Virus record (IMG/VR): IMGVR_UViG_3300048833_000782
Span: 1 to 36,469 of that record
Source of the DNA: a virus
DNA length: 36,469 bases
Direction: 5' to 3' (one strand)
Shown here: piece after piece, positions 30,185 to 36,469 of the stretch
Numbering within the stretch: the stretch's first letter is position 1
Layout of the letters: every line of letters begins with the position of its first letter
Program-made: the position numbers and the translations under genes
The notes under the pieces: generated by a model
Database searches by the model: none
The model's input: only the letters and a program-made list of their open reading frames with translations
Told to the model about the DNA's origin: nothing

Positions 30185-30238
30185 GCCCGCGATTGTGCGC
30201 GATCGGCGGCAAACCGCCGAGCGACCTGGACCAAACCG

Positions 30239-30484
30239 CTAGCTAGCTGCCGCCGGGAAGACGATCTCGACGCCGACGACGACGGGCTCGCGAACGCCGT
30301 CTTCGACGGCGAGCCGTAGCGCCGAGGCCTTCATCCGCTTGTAGCAGAGGGCGCCTTCGATGAGGTACGCGCCGCGGCGCGGGAGCTTGTGCGTGAACAG
30401 CCAGCCGTTGGGATGGAGCATGTCCGGCGTCGCGTCGGCGCGGCTGCCGATGAGGATCTCGACGACGTGGTGCTGCGACTTCAT
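30239..30484 (-). CDS. Small early protein of unknown function
   Basis: An 81-residue protein, MKSQHHVVEILIGSRADATP start, with a beta-rich centre (GWLFTHKLPRRGAYLIEGALCY) and C-terminus PVVVGVEIVFPAAAS. Not recognised. ATG at 30484, 3 bp after the stop of the J-domain-like gene, so part of the same leftward transcript. Confidence 0.6.
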   Translation of the reverse strand: MKSQHHVVEILIGSRADATPDMLHPNGWLFTHKLPRRGAYLIEGALCYKRMKASALRLAVEDGVREPVVVGVEIVFPAAAS

Positions 30485-30487
30485 GCG

Positions 30488-31003
30488 CTAGCCCCCCGCG
30501 GCGGTCGGCTTCCCGGTCTTGTCACAGAGGCCGAGCTCGATGCCTAGCTTTGTGACCTCCTTGAAGAGCTCGGCCGAGCCGCCAGCGTCGGGGTGCGACT
30601 TCCGCTGCGCGGTGCGGAAGATCTCGCCCATCGGCGACTTCGTGTCGGCTGGGCCGTAACCGGCGATCGCCTTCAGCCGCTTCTCTTTAGCGGCGCGATC
30701 GGGAGGAGGCGGCGATGTAGTTTGGGGACCCGGCCGCGGGCCGTCAGACCACGGGCGGTACTTGCGAAAGAACTCCTCGTGGAAGTCTCTCTCGGTGTAG
30801 TTTGCGTAGCCGTATTCGAAGGGGCCCTGATGACGTACGTCGCGATAGACGCGCGACAGCTCGCTCTCAGTCCGATGAAGTTCCCTGATGGCGGCGTAAA
30901 GAGCATGGGGATCGCGCGAGCCCGCGGCCTCGATCAGTTGGCCGGCGATCATCGAAAGCTCGGCGGCCTGGCGATAGATCGCCTGGCGTTGATTGCTATT
31001 CAT
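30488..31003 (-). CDS. J-domain-like protein
   Basis: A 171-residue protein. The C-terminal part carries a J-domain-like signature: FRTAQRKSHPDAGGSAELFKEV with His137-Pro138-Asp139. J domains stimulate Hsp70 (DnaK); in phages this can serve replication or capsid assembly. The N-terminal 60 residues are helical, and a proline-rich linker (about 84-102) separates the two parts. The domain has the HPD loop but the preceding helix is short, so interaction with DnaK is an inference. ATG at 31003; upstream in-frame reading is low-complexity noise. Confidence 0.68.
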   Translation of the reverse strand: MNSNQRQAIYRQAAELSMIAGQLIEAAGSRDPHALYAAIRELHRTESELSRVYRDVRHQGPFEYGYANYTERDFHEEFFRKYRPWSDGPRPGPQTTSPPPPDRAAKEKRLKAIAGYGPADTKSPMGEIFRTAQRKSHPDAGGSAELFKEVTKLGIELGLCDKTGKPTAAGG

Positions 31004-31016
31004 GCGGCTCTCGGTT

Positions 31017-31355
31017 TTAGCGTCGCGGCCGTCGCTGGCCCCTGCTCGGTTTGGCGTCGCTGCGGTGGCGGCGGACGCGGAAGCCGCCGATGTGGGGCGT
31101 CTGCCAGCAGGTGATGACCTGGCCCCCCTTGAGCACGAACAGCCAGTCGCTCGACCGGAAGTAACGCGCCGAGCCGCCGTGGTTCTGGCGGAGACTCTTG
31201 CGCGTGATCTTGTGGGGCTCGATCTCATAGGCGCGACGCAGCAGCTCGGTCATCGCGGCGAGCGGGTCGGCCTGGTCGCCGCCTCGTTCGAGGAATCGTT
31301 CGAGGGCGTGACGCGTCGCGGCGCGGGCCAGCGTTGGCATGTCGGGGCAGCGCAT
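31017..31355 (-). CDS. Small early protein of unknown function
   Basis: A 112-residue protein (MRCPDMPTLARAATRHALER start) with a helical first half and a beta-like second half RYFRSSDWLFVLKGGQVITCW, ending in a basic tail. The second half resembles small toxin-like or YtxH-unrelated beta folds, but I do not recognise it. I choose ATG at 31355 because GGAGG lies 5 nt upstream; another ATG at 31409 would add 18 residues. Confidence 0.58.
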   Translation of the reverse strand: MRCPDMPTLARAATRHALERFLERGGDQADPLAAMTELLRRAYEIEPHKITRKSLRQNHGGSARYFRSSDWLFVLKGGQVITCWQTPHIGGFRVRRHRSDAKPSRGQRRPRR

Positions 31356-31405
31356 CGATCCTCCGTGGTCGAGAGGGAAGTTCGCTGCATCCAACTGGCT
31401 GAGTG

Positions 31406-31585
31406 TCATAATGCGTGCATCCAAGAGCCACGCCGCTCGTAGCGGCAGTATTTGCAAACCCACTTCGCCGGCTCGTACACGGTCGCCTTGCCGGGCGATC
31501 GCATCTTCACCAGCCGTAGATCGACGGTCGGGCCGTCGCCGCGGTCACACCGCTCGCAGCGGCACGGCTTCTCGCGATCGCTCAT
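31406..31585 (-). CDS. Small zinc-finger protein
   Basis: A 59-residue protein with two cysteine pairs, CRCERC near residues 8-13 and CKYC near 46-49, so probably a single zinc ribbon. Not recognised further. ATG at 31585 overlaps the stop of the upstream gene as ATGA, typical of the tight early operon. Confidence 0.6.
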   Translation of the reverse strand: MSDREKPCRCERCDRGDGPTVDLRLVKMRSPGKATVYEPAKWVCKYCRYERRGSWMHAL

Positions 31586-32331
31586 GCGTCGATCATCCAC
31601 CAGCCGGCGCCCGGCGAGAGGAAGCCTTCGTTGTTGTTGAGGACGTAGTTCACCGACTCGACCGGGTGGCCGACGATCTCGGCAATCTGCTTAGCGCGGA
31701 GCTTGCCGTGCTCGGCGAGCGTGTTGACGACTCGATCGAATAGCGTGTCATCGCTAGACGCCTTCGTAGCCGTCGGCTGCTCGATGGTCTCGCCATCCTC
31801 GTCGCAACCATTCGCCGCGTTGACGACTAGCTGCAGGGCTTCGAGCGTTCGCTTTTTCGCCTCGTACTGGCGGCGGGTCTCGGCGAACTCCTCGTCGAGG
31901 GCCTCGATCTGCGTCGCGACATGCAGCGGCGTGAGGTCGTTGATCCCTTCGAGCACGCGGGCGATCTTTGCGTCTTCGCGGGCGTCGTCATCGTGTTCGA
32001 TCGCTGTCCCGTCGTCGTTAGTGACCAGCATCGGCAAAATCTCCTCGGGCTCGGGTGGATAAACCCGCCGCACCAAGGGGAGCGGCGGCGGAAGCGTAGG
32101 CGTCGCGTCGAGCTGCGGGAAAAGCCGTCGCAGCTCGCCCGCCTCGACAGTGATCGTGAGTCGCGGCCGTTGGCGATCCACCGCGCACGTCTGGCAGGGC
32201 CAGAGCGTGCAGAGGTGGCCCTCGTCGCACCGACGCGGCGGGTTGCACGCCGTGAGGCCCGATCCCTTGAGCTCGGCCTGGGTGAGCGGGTGGCCGCGGA
32301 GGACCGACAGGTTTTTGCGCTGCGATTCCAT
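31582..32331 (-). CDS. Winged-helix C-terminal early protein
   Basis: A 249-residue protein. The N-terminus has a cysteine cluster (CNPPRRCDEGHLCTLWPCQTC, about 29-49) that may bind metal. A helical, coiled-coil-like middle (EALDEEFAETRRQYEAKKRT) precedes a C-terminal winged helix (FDRVVNTLAEHGKLRAKQIA, then VGHPVESVNYVLNNN). A role in DNA binding is likely; the specific function is unknown. ATG at 32331; 4-bp overlap with the downstream gene. Confidence 0.62.
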   Translation of the reverse strand: MESQRKNLSVLRGHPLTQAELKGSGLTACNPPRRCDEGHLCTLWPCQTCAVDRQRPRLTITVEAGELRRLFPQLDATPTLPPPLPLVRRVYPPEPEEILPMLVTNDDGTAIEHDDDAREDAKIARVLEGINDLTPLHVATQIEALDEEFAETRRQYEAKKRTLEALQLVVNAANGCDEDGETIEQPTATKASSDDTLFDRVVNTLAEHGKLRAKQIAEIVGHPVESVNYVLNNNEGFLSPGAGWWMIDA

Positions 32332-32361
32332 CGCGTGGGCGGCCCCTCCTGGGCGTCGTCG

Positions 32362-32694
32362 TCAGACCTCGTAGGTCTGCCCATTGGGGACAGTTACGGG
32401 AATCTCCGGCCCATCGCCCTCGGGCGCCGGAACCTCCTCCATCACCGGCGGGGTGAACGTCGGCCGCTCGATGATCGGCAGCTCGCGGATCCGCTCTTGC
32501 AACCGCTCGAAGGCGTCGGCCTTCAGGCGGCTGTCAATGCCGTGGTCGTAAGCTTCAGCAGCCGCCTCGACGCCGGCGGCGAAGCCGGCCTCGAACGATC
32601 GCCGCGCGTTGTTCTCCGCGACGCAGCCCCTCACCGACGACACGCAGAGCATCGCCGAAACCGTCGCCAGCATGGCGATCGTTGTTCGATCCAT
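32362..32694 (-). CDS. Small protein with signal-like N-terminus
   Basis: A 110-residue protein. Residues about 5-22 (IAMLATVSAMLCVSSVRGC) are hydrophobic and end near a cysteine, so it may be exported or a lipoprotein, though the lipobox is poor. The rest is charged and helical with a Pro-rich C-terminus. Not recognised. ATG at 32694 overlaps the upstream stop as TGATG; a GTG one codon earlier is possible. Confidence 0.55.
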   Translation of the reverse strand: MDRTTIAMLATVSAMLCVSSVRGCVAENNARRSFEAGFAAGVEAAAEAYDHGIDSRLKADAFERLQERIRELPIIERPTFTPPVMEEVPAPEGDGPEIPVTVPNGQTYEV

Positions 32695-33023
32695 CACTTC
32701 GGTTCTCCTGTTGGGTAGGTGGTTTGGTCGCTCTCGATCTCGCGTTCGCCGTAGGACTGAATCACCGCCGCCAAGCCGAGCCGGTAGATCGTTAGCATCA
32801 GGTGTTGAGGATGGGCGGGCGCTGATGCGATCTCGCGGGCGAAGTGGCGATGGTCCTTCAAGCCAACGCCGACCAGCCGAGAGACTACGAGCTGGTCGCG
32901 GCGACTGCCGTCGCCGTTGTCGAACGATCGAATCTCATCGACCAGCCACGTCAGCGTCTGGTCGCACTCGGCGGTGATCTGCGCGTTGCCGTCGCGGATC
33001 TCTTTGGCTTCGAAGTCGTTCAT
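32694..33023 (-). CDS. Small early protein of unknown function
   Basis: A 109-residue protein (MNDFEAKEIRDGNAQITAEC start), mostly helical, containing QLVVSRLVGVGLKDHRHFAREIA and HPQHLMLTIYRLGLAAVIQSYGE. Not recognised. Start and stop each overlap a neighbour as TGATG, so translation is coupled on both sides. Confidence 0.6.
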   Translation of the reverse strand: MNDFEAKEIRDGNAQITAECDQTLTWLVDEIRSFDNGDGSRRDQLVVSRLVGVGLKDHRHFAREIASAPAHPQHLMLTIYRLGLAAVIQSYGEREIESDQTTYPTGEPK

Positions 33024-33442
33024 CAATCCACCTCGAACAATAGGTCTACGGTTTCGATCTTTAAGGACAGCGGCCGCACGGCGAAGTCGAAGTAGTACGA
33101 GACGTGGCCTTCGGCCGTGACCACAGCGATTGGGTTCATCTGGTAGAGGCCATCGCCTCGGTAGTTGCACGGACCCGGCTCGTCGCTGAACGCTTCGGCA
33201 CACTCGCCAAGCCAGCGGCCGATGCAGCATTTCCCCCAGTCGTAGGAGGGCATCTTTCGCGAGCGTCGCATCTGGTCGATCGTCTGCTCGTGGCCGCAAG
33301 CGGGGCAGATGAACCGGAAATCCTCCCACCGTTTGAACCGCTCGCGCGCGGCGTCGGCCCACTGCTGACGTGTCAGCCGAACGCGGCCGTTCTTGAATGG
33401 CTGCCACGGCCGCCGCGCGGGTCGCTTCGTTTTGGTCGCCAT
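33023..33442 (-). CDS. VVA0879-family zinc protein
   Basis: A 139-residue protein with RLTRQQWADAARERFKRWED, then CPACGHEQTIDQ, KCCIGRWLGEC and CNYRGDGLYQMNPI. This order matches what I know as the VVA0879 family of phage-associated proteins: a helix, a CPxCGH knuckle, a CIGR motif and a final C-D/N-Y...GL segment. The family's function is not known; metal binding is expected. ATG at 33442; the upstream stop overlaps as TGATG. The basic N-terminus (MATKTKRPARRP) may contact nucleic acid. Confidence 0.75.
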   Translation of the reverse strand: MATKTKRPARRPWQPFKNGRVRLTRQQWADAARERFKRWEDFRFICPACGHEQTIDQMRRSRKMPSYDWGKCCIGRWLGECAEAFSDEPGPCNYRGDGLYQMNPIAVVTAEGHVSYYFDFAVRPLSLKIETVDLLFEVD

Positions 33443-33738
33443 CACTTCGCGGCTCCCTTGGAGGAGCCGTCCTTGCAGGAGCCGTCGGGATTGAGGCCCA
33501 TCGCCGCCAGCCGTCGGTCGCGCAACTCCTGGGCCTTGAGGAGGGCGTTGGGTTGGTAGAAGCAAGGTCCGCCGGTCGTCCCTAATTTCGCCAACAGGTT
33601 GGCCTCTTGGTTGAGTCGCTCGATCGTCTTCTTCTGCTCGGTGCAGTAGTCCTCGTACCAGTCGCGGACTTTGAGGAGGCGACGGACGTAATCCTGCGCG
33701 CCGGTGATCGATCGCGCTGTGTAGGGTTTGCCGCTCAC
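33442..33738 (-). CDS. Small helical early protein
   Basis: A 98-residue protein (VSGKPYTARSITGAQDYVRR start) with long helices YVRRLLKVRDWYEDYCTEQK and ERLNQEANLLAKLG. Not recognised. The start is GTG at 33738 with GGAGG 6 nt upstream, overlapping the upstream stop as GTGA. The C-terminal SCKDGSSKGAAK looks disordered. Confidence 0.6.
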   Translation of the reverse strand: MSGKPYTARSITGAQDYVRRLLKVRDWYEDYCTEQKKTIERLNQEANLLAKLGTTGGPCFYQPNALLKAQELRDRRLAAMGLNPDGSCKDGSSKGAAK

Positions 33739-34073
33739 TTGGACCTCCGTTTCGCTGGTACCAGAACCATCAGCCGCCCGCGTTCGTTGCGTCCGATCGT
33801 CGCCCCGTCGCACCAGGCGTCGACGACGCGTCGCTTCGTATCGCGGCGGTAGTGCCGCCGTTGGCAGACCCAGACGCGTTTCTTCGCCGAGTAGACCGCG
33901 TCGGGAAACTGCTCGTCGTAGGTGTGCTGATTGGCGTGCCGCACGACCGCGATCGCCATCACGCGCGAGTGGTCGCACTTGCCCAGCGCCGACGCGAAGC
34001 ACACGGCGCCCGTCCTCGTGGCGACGAGCTCGCCGCCACAGCCGGGACACGTCGCTCGCATCGTGCCGCGCAT
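33735..34073 (-). CDS. Small zinc-knuckle protein
   Basis: A 112-residue protein with CPGCGG at residues 9-14, Cys25, Cys33 and further Cys/His residues around VWVCQRRHYRRD, so probably one or two zinc sites. The C-terminus is basic (VPAKRRSK). Not recognised; nucleic-acid binding is plausible. ATG at 34073, with a second ATG four codons on. Confidence 0.6.
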   Translation of the reverse strand: MRGTMRATCPGCGGELVATRTGAVCFASALGKCDHSRVMAIAVVRHANQHTYDEQFPDAVYSAKKRVWVCQRRHYRRDTKRRVVDAWCDGATIGRNERGRLMVLVPAKRRSK

Positions 34074-34076
34074 CGG

Positions 34077-34355
34077 TCACGCCTCCAGGAGGTGGCGAGC
34101 CCGTTGCGTCAGCGTCCACCGCTCGAGGCGCACCTCGACGGCTTTGCACCGCGCACACTTGCCACAGCCACGGCCTGCTTCGATGTCATCGACGGTCGCG
34201 CCGCACGGCTTGGGAGCAACCGCGAACTCCTCGAGCACCCTGCCAACAACCGCCGTCGAGACTCGCGTCCTGTTGGCGATCCGGGCGATCGTCTCGCCCT
34301 CGACGTAGAGCTTCATGATCGCCTCCCGCTTGGCGGGATCCTCGTGAGCCTTCAT
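34077..34355 (-). CDS. Small HTH protein with CxxC pair
   Basis: A 92-residue protein with KREAIMKLYVEGETIARIAN followed by RTRVSTAVVGRVLEE (about 9-43), a Hin-type helix-turn-helix, and then CGKCARC (about 64-70). It resembles the other short HTH regulators of this region. ATG at 34355 overlaps the upstream stop as ATGA. Its role is unknown. Confidence 0.62.
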   Translation of the reverse strand: MKAHEDPAKREAIMKLYVEGETIARIANRTRVSTAVVGRVLEEFAVAPKPCGATVDDIEAGRGCGKCARCKAVEVRLERWTLTQRARHLLEA

Positions 34356-35434
34356 CGCAAGCCCTCCACTGGTTGAGCCGCAGACCGGAGGCCAGCGGCC
34401 AGGAAAGAGAGCGACCCCGGTCCGAGCGGGTCGCGTTCGCACAGCTCTCGCAAAAACGGATCGGCGATCGCCGCGATCATCGAGCCGAGCTCGTCGGGCG
34501 GCAGCGCCTCGGCGAGGCGACGCAGCTCGGCAATCTCGGCCTGGGTCGACTGGCGTGTGGCAGCGCGAGCATCCCGCTCGCGCTGCCGGTCCAGTAGCAG
34601 CTCCGCGTCCCTGCGGCGCCGAGTTTCCAACTCGGCGATCCTGACTGCGTCCAAGTGGCGTTCATCGGGGTCGGGCCACTCGGACGTTGGGGCCTGCCCT
34701 GGCCGCCAGCGTTCGATCCTTCGAGCGAGCGCCCCCGGGCCCCAGGCCGGCGGCGAAGGCCGTTGGCGGGCCTGCCAGACGCTGACGACGGCCGTCACGT
34801 CCGCAGGGCTCGCCCCGACTGATCGAGCGGCAGCGACGGCCCTGGGGCCGACGGCGACGCCGATCGCTTCGAGAGTTTCCAAAACCTCCTCCCATCCGAC
34901 GGCGACTGGCGTGGTGTACCCGGTCAGCGCAGCCCCGCTGCGACGCGCAGGGATGGGAGGAGGGAGGTGGTTAGGTGGTAAAGGTGGTAAGGGGGTTTCC
35001 TTAATGTGCGCCCACCTGAATCCACCTGAATCCACCTGAATCCTGCTGAATCCACTCGCACGCGACGCATCGACGAAGGCGTCGATCGCGTCGTGCTGCA
35101 GCCACACCTGGTCGGGCGGCCGCACCTGGCCGCGACGAACGCGGGGGCGTTCCGATCGCAGCAGGCCGAGCTTCTTGCCGAGGGTCTTCGCGCGACTTAG
35201 GGGAGCCGCGGTTAGGTCGGCGTTTTTGCGCAGCGCCTCAGGCGAGGGCTGTGCGTAGCGTTCGCGGTCGGCGCCCGCGAAGTAGAACAGCGACTCGAGC
35301 AGTCGGGCGACGTTGCCCCACTGGGCGGCACTCACGCCAACGACACCGGGGTCGATGGCAGCGAGCTTGGCCTTGAAGACACACTGCCGCTCGCGGCGTG
35401 GGCCTTCGAAGTCGAGCTTGATCTGGTCGCTCAT
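34352..35434 (-). CDS. Candidate replication initiator with internal iterons
   Basis: A 360-residue protein. The N-terminal part (about 20-125) contains LRKNADLTAAPLSRAKTLGKKLGLL and a basic stretch, consistent with a winged-helix DNA-binding domain. A linker (about 127-165) is encoded by four 10-bp repeats followed by a Pro-rich run (PPLPPNHLPPP). The C-terminal half is helical and Arg/Glu/Ala-rich. The architecture (binding domain, then linker over DNA repeats) is like lambda O, where the origin lies inside the gene. No family was recognised, so the initiator call is inference. ATG at 35434 overlaps the CsrA stop as ATGA. Confidence 0.5.
   Translation of the reverse strand: MSDQIKLDFEGPRRERQCVFKAKLAAIDPGVVGVSAAQWGNVARLLESLFYFAGADRERYAQPSPEALRKNADLTAAPLSRAKTLGKKLGLLRSERPRVRRGQVRPPDQVWLQHDAIDAFVDASRASGFSRIQVDSGGFRWAHIKETPLPPLPPNHLPPPIPARRSGAALTGYTTPVAVGWEEVLETLEAIGVAVGPRAVAAARSVGASPADVTAVVSVWQARQRPSPPAWGPGALARRIERWRPGQAPTSEWPDPDERHLDAVRIAELETRRRRDAELLLDRQRERDARAATRQSTQAEIAELRRLAEALPPDELGSMIAAIADPFLRELCERDPLGPGSLSFLAAGLRSAAQPVEGLR
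35011..35055. repeat. 10-bp iterons inside the 360-residue gene (possible origin)
   Basis: Plus-strand direct repeats without gaps: CCCACCTGAA (35011), TCCACCTGAA (35021), TCCACCTGAA (35031), TCCTGCTGAA (35041), then a broken unit TCCAC. Just to the left is a GGTGGTWA-type repeat (about 34967-34991) and a TTTCCTTAATG stretch. The 10-bp period, about one helix turn, suits repeated protein binding on one face. Confidence 0.7.
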
Positions 35435-35631
35435 CTCGCGTCAGCCTCCTGAACATCGACGCGTTCCTGGACCTCGTTGCGGTGGACGGTGACATGCGGC
35501 GGCGCCTCGACGCCGATCTTCGAGCGGCTCTTGCTGAGGCGCTTCAGCAGCACCTCGACACGGGTGGGGTTGAGTGAGGCCGGGATCGTCAGCACGACGC
35601 GCCCGCCCTCCTTGCGGTCTAGTACCAGCAC
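35431..35631 (-). CDS. csrA: CsrA-family translational regulator
   Basis: A 66-residue CsrA homologue: MLVLDRKEGGRVVLTI at the N-terminus and KIGVEAPPHVTVHRNEV near the C-terminus, matching the two conserved ends of CsrA (MLxLxR and IGVxAPxxVxVHRxEV). His50-Arg51 correspond to the RNA-binding His-Arg. The beta1-beta2 region has about seven extra residues compared with E. coli CsrA. CsrA dimers bind GGA motifs in mRNA leaders and block or alter translation. Its place as first gene of the early unit suggests control of host or phage mRNAs early in infection. GTG start at 35631 with AAGGAAGG upstream. Confidence 0.9.
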   Translation of the reverse strand: MLVLDRKEGGRVVLTIPASLNPTRVEVLLKRLSKSRSKIGVEAPPHVTVHRNEVQERVDVQEADAR

Positions 35632-35763
35632 GGCAGCCCTTCCTTTGGCTAGGTGGAAAAAGGGTGCCCGGTTGCTCTGAACCGGAGCCGAAAGTCACAC
35701 GAAGCGACGAGACGCATTGGCAAGATCGTGTATTCGCCGGGTTACACCCGCGCCCCTTAAGTG

Positions 35764-35791
35764 GCGGACCTATCGACGGAATTCAGTCCGC
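35764..35791. repeat. GCGGAC/GTCCGC inverted repeat
   Basis: Six-base arms (35764-35769 and 35786-35791) around a 16-nt loop in the early control region. Could be an operator or a weak attenuator; no T-tract follows. Confidence 0.45.
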
Positions 35792-35830
35792 AGAGCCCCG
35801 CGCCTCATGAAGCGGCCGTCGGCTCTAACT

Positions 35831-35989
35831 CGCCTCTAAATCAAACGGTCGGATCCACACCCTGGTCGCCTAACTGCGTCGCTCGAAAGTCAGCCGCTGG
35901 AGACCACGTCGCAGGGTTCGCCGAGGTGGGAGGGACCCAGCCCCGGGGGAGGTGCTTTTTGCATGCCTGCCCGACCGGACGCCTCTAAA
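35831..35989. promoter_or_regulatory. CGCCTCTAAA direct repeats upstream of the early genes
   Basis: Two exact 10-bp copies at 35831-35840 and 35980-35989, 149 bp apart, in the interval upstream of csrA. In the leftward direction they read TTTAGAGGCG. Possible binding sites for one of the early HTH regulators. Confidence 0.4.
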
Positions 35990-35998
35990 CGCATCGAG

Positions 35999-36469
35999 CT
36001 ACGAGAGCTCGTAGTGGTCAACTGGAAGCTTCACCGCCTGGAGGATCTGCCGCTCGTCGGCCTTGTTGCCGATCAGCTTGCGTGCCTCGGCGAGCGCCTC
36101 GCGGACGTTGTCGGCGCGGACGAACGTGAAGACGCACTCGCCCTTCTCGCCGCCGGCGGTGATCAGGTACGTCTTCACGCCGCCCGTGCATCCCTTGCAG
36201 TCGCACGCCTCGACGGTCGCGCCGCCGAGCAGCTTCGCCATCAGGATCGCCTTGATGGCGTCGGGCAGGCCGCCGGGATGCGGCCCCTCGGCCTTGGCAG
36301 GGTCGGCGTCCTTCGCCGGCTCGCCCGCGGCCTTCTCGGGACCTGGCTCCGGCGTCACGCTCTCGGGCTTCGAGCCGTTGGCCGCGTGGACCTCTTCGGG
36401 TTTGGCGGTCGCGCCGCCGTTGATCGGATCCGCTTCGCGCGTCGCCGCGCCATCGTTGCCAGTCGCCAT
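35999..36469 (-). CDS. Acidic, partly disordered protein at the window edge
   Basis: A 156-residue protein. Residues 1-70 are Pro/Glu/Ala/Lys-rich and probably disordered. The C-terminal part (about 71-156) contains AIKAILMAKLLGGATVEACD, CKGCTGG with a CxxC, then KTYLITAGGEKGECVFTFVRA and a final helix. Not recognised. The ATG is the last codon of the window, so a longer form beyond the edge cannot be excluded. It is separated from csrA by the control region but on the same strand. Confidence 0.58.
   Translation of the reverse strand: MATGNDGAATREADPINGGATAKPEEVHAANGSKPESVTPEPGPEKAAGEPAKDADPAKAEGPHPGGLPDAIKAILMAKLLGGATVEACDCKGCTGGVKTYLITAGGEKGECVFTFVRADNVREALAEARKLIGNKADERQILQAVKLPVDHYELS

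Larger units (their letters stand above)
35632..35998. other. Non-coding early control region
   Basis: About 367 bases without a gene, upstream of csrA, so it should hold the early promoter. I found no convincing -35/-10 pair. Features seen are two exact CGCCTCTAAA repeats (35831-35840 and 35980-35989) with a partial GGCTCTAACT between (35821), and a GCGGAC/GTCCGC inverted repeat (35764-35791). No tRNA was seen. Confidence 0.6.

Noticed and set aside
35011-35055. Short repeats considered as a CRISPR array
   Set aside because: Units are 10 bp with no spacers and lie within a coding frame; no cas genes are present.
35930-35965. GC-rich stretch followed by TTTTT considered as a terminator
   Set aside because: No continuous stem precedes the T run; only CCCCGGGG is self-complementary.

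Overview
The window is an almost complete temperate siphovirus genome, most likely a prophage. The host is probably a planctomycete of the Pirellulales type. That host call is an inference from the high GC content, the style of the proteins (an MJ0042-like zinc ribbon followed by a proline linker and a membrane helix, and a CsrA homologue) and the look of the integrase; no host marker gene is present. The window starts exactly at the integrase stop codon and ends exactly at an ATG, so it was probably cut at gene borders, and neither attachment site can be placed with confidence.

Layout from left to right: integrase and an excisionase-like HTH protein (1-1593, minus); two plus-strand genes that may be cargo (2130-3323); a DNA methyltransferase and a small partner gene (3651-4822, minus); tail tip and baseplate genes, tape measure, a G/GT tail chaperone pair with a probable -1 frameshift, tail tube, tail terminator and head completion genes (4883-14259); HK97-type major capsid and a protease-scaffold fusion (14548-16735); a lambda-family portal that alone among the virion genes is on the plus strand (16971-18590); a gpW-like connector, small genes and the large terminase (18591-22643); a tail fibre module with an SGNH-hydrolase protein and a lectin-like protein (22815-25846); a lysis-like region with two tiny membrane proteins and a multi-pass membrane protein carrying a trypsin-like protease (26230-28832); and an early region of short, tightly coupled genes (28904-35631) that ends upstream with a 360-residue candidate replication protein containing four 10-bp repeats and a CsrA homologue. 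Apart from the portal and the two cargo genes, everything is read leftwards, so the early operon begins near 35.6 kb and the virion genes follow it.

The most unusual feature is a repeat system in the late region. A leader of constant length (33 or 34 nt) begins GTTGT, carries a GGCGAC-like core and GC-rich arms, and in eight of 13 copies ends exactly on an ATG start codon with no Shine-Dalgarno sequence. Larger palindromic cassettes sit in the junctions between late genes. They are built from that leader, a long GC-rich hairpin and short hairpins whose 7-nt loop (TTGCGAC or its complement) is constant while the stems change with compensation. Several of these hairpins start 2-9 nt after a stop codon. 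One partial copy lies inside the terminase reading frame, and one leader copy lies inside the protease-scaffold frame exactly where an internal scaffold start would be expected.
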